Position numbers and translations under genes: made by a program. The notes beneath the pieces are model-generated. The model ran no database searches. It was given only the letters and a program-made list of their open reading frames with translations, and had not been told where the DNA came from. DNA of 64,000 nucleotides from Brevibacterium sp. S111 (GTDB taxonomy: Bacteria > Actinomycetota > Actinomycetes > Actinomycetales > Brevibacteriaceae): the NCBI RefSeq assembly GCF_004745075.1, contig NZ_RHFH01000005.1, positions 186,001-250,000 of the forward strand. Reading direction: 5' to 3'. Positions 62,876-64,000 of the stretch are shown piece by piece (the stretch's first letter is position 1; each line of letters starts with the position of its first letter).

Positions 62876-64000
62876 CTACTCGACGATCGGGCCTTCGTCG
62901 GCCTCGGCGGCCGTATCGTCCAGCGGCGGCAGCCGCGACTGGGCCTCGTCTCGAGTCAGCCCGGCCGCTTGGAGCAGGTCGACGGCGACGGTGCGCAGGA
63001 GCAGGACGAGGGATTCGTCGTGGATGTCCCAATCGGAGTTCGCACGCGGATCCAGGGCGCCCGCCGCTTCGGACAGGGCCGCCTCGGCGAGGGAGCGATC
63101 GGTGCCGCGCCGCAGCGCGATCTCGAGCTTCTTGGCCCCTTCGGCCAAGGAACCGACGTAAACGGCGATGACGGGTTTGTCGACGCCGAGCTCGGTGATG
63201 CCGACAACGCGGCGGGCGATCACGCGCATGGTGCGCATCGCGCGGTCGGAGAAGGTATGGGCGCGGGCGAGTCGGGTCACCTCGGCGGCGTGCCGGCGCG
63301 CGCGGGCGTTGATCTTCGCGGCTTCGCGGGAGATCCGCAGCGATGACCCCCAGGAGTCGATGATGTTCTGGGTTTCGCGGGCACGTTCGAGGGCGCGGCC
63401 GGCCATGGAGGTGTCGGCGTCCTGGAGTGCGCGTTTCATCATCGTGAGGACGTCGTCGATCTCCTCGAGCATGTCCGCGGCCAGACGCCTGGGGACCTTC
63501 CTCGCGTCGCGCGGGATGAGGAAGGCGAGCAGGATCGCGCACACCGACCCCGTCAGAGCATCAAGGGTGCGAGGGAACGGCATGGACGTGGCGGTGGCCG
63601 GAACCACGACGACGTAGACGGATTGGACGGCGATCTGGGTGATGAAGATGCCGCCGGAGTTGAGGATCGTGCCGATGACCAGCCCGATGACCAGGGTCAG
63701 CGCGAGCTGCCAGATGCCGGAACCGTAGAGGTTGACGAGCATCTCTCCCACGAGCACACCGAAGGTGGCGCCGATGCCGATCTCCAAGGCGCGTCGCAGG
63801 CGGCGGTCAGCGACGGGGCCGATTCCGACAGCGGAGGCGACCGCGGCGAGGAACGGGTACGGGTGGCCGAGCACATAGACGCAGAAGGTGTAGGCGGCGG
63901 TCGCGGCGATGGGGATCTGGATCAGCTGACCGGAGTTCACCCACACGCGCTTGAGACCCAGACGCAGGCGATGGGAGACGACGTCGAACCCTCGCCGAGG
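62876..64000 (-). CDS. FUSC-type (aromatic acid exporter) membrane protein, 5' partial
   Basis: About 374 residues are visible and the frame stays open to the window edge without an ATG; GTG 63946 is internal to the family pattern, so the true start lies beyond 64000. The N-terminal half has about six helices (SGQLIQIPIAATAAYTFCVYVLGHPYPFLAAVASAVG onward). A soluble helical C-terminal domain (~170-374) follows, the layout of FUSC/YccS-like proteins linked to efflux of aromatic acids. The substrate is unknown. Confidence 0.82.
   Translation of the reverse strand, partial: PRRGFDVVSHRLRLGLKRVWVNSGQLIQIPIAATAAYTFCVYVLGHPYPFLAAVASAVGIGPVADRRLRRALEIGIGATFGVLVGEMLVNLYGSGIWQLALTLVIGLVIGTILNSGGIFITQIAVQSVYVVVVPATATSMPFPRTLDALTGSVCAILLAFLIPRDARKVPRRLAADMLEEIDDVLTMMKRALQDADTSMAGRALERARETQNIIDSWGSSLRISREAAKINARARRHAAEVTRLARAHTFSDRAMRTMRVIARRVVGITELGVDKPVIAVYVGSLAEGAKKLEIALRRGTDRSLAEAALSEAAGALDPRANSDWDIHDESLVLLLRTVAVDLLQAAGLTRDEAQSRLPPLDDTAAEADEGPIVE

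Overview
This window is high-GC DNA from an actinobacterium (Actinomycetota), most likely a Brevibacterium-like member of the Micrococcales. That placement is inferred from gene content: mycothiol genes (mshA and a mycothiol-dependent formaldehyde dehydrogenase), a WXG100 protein, a PspA-PspAA-HtpX-PspAB envelope-stress cluster, CarD, ThrE, the MetP/MetS methionine importer, LytR_C and DUF3263 proteins, and a senX3-regX3-phoU block. The window is chromosomal. I see no integrase, transposase, phage gene, CRISPR array or rRNA. There is one tRNA, tRNA-Thr(UGU).

Layout. 1-6.1 kb: end of an ESX/WXG100 gene, the PSP module, an S4 protein with a Gly-rich membrane protein, a TauE/SafE permease and a DUF1707 protein. 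6.2-12.8 kb: an orphan groEL under a CIRCE operator, a cold-shock gene with a long leader, LytR_C, DUF3263, aldehyde dehydrogenase and uracil-DNA glycosylase. 12.8-21.4 kb: ThrE exporter, amidohydrolase, GDSL and alpha/beta hydrolases, tryptophan 2,3-dioxygenase, a protealysin-type M4 protease with its emfourin-like inhibitor, and a divergent ArsR-like regulator with a concentric double-dyad operator. 21.4-32.4 kb: LtrA, an MFS transporter, an ABC1/UbiB kinase, tRNA-Thr, a DsbA-like thioredoxin, a membrane-anchored Ser/Thr kinase and otsAB (trehalose). 32.5-39.5 kb: two overlapping LacI regulators, a degenerate ABC ATPase with a kinase-like DUF4032 protein, an SDR and an amino-acid permease. 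39.5-50.3 kb: rlmB-cysS and ispF-ispD-carD, separated by about 5.5 kb of amino-acid transport and formaldehyde-detoxification genes plus a ketopantoate reductase-like gene. 50.7-60.4 kb: lipoprotein, regX3-senX3, phoU, gpmA, a BASS transporter, GNAT, YbjN, mshA, a hydrolase and DUF2516. 60.6-64 kb: azlCD with a divergent XRE-cupin regulator, and a FUSC protein that runs off the window.

How the genes work together. mshA (mycothiol synthesis) supports mscR and its MBL partner (formaldehyde removal). SenX3-RegX3 and PhoU form the phosphate-sensing unit. CarD lies directly upstream of ispDF. The PSP genes protect the membrane.

Two window-wide patterns stand out. First, at least 15 genes begin 6-7 nt after a TANNNT hexamer (usually TAGACT or TAGGCT), as expected for leaderless transcripts; this changes several start calls. 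Second, short tandem repeats with periods of 18-57 bp sit on or beside the stop codons of about eight genes. All functional calls come from reading the sequence; no database search was run.
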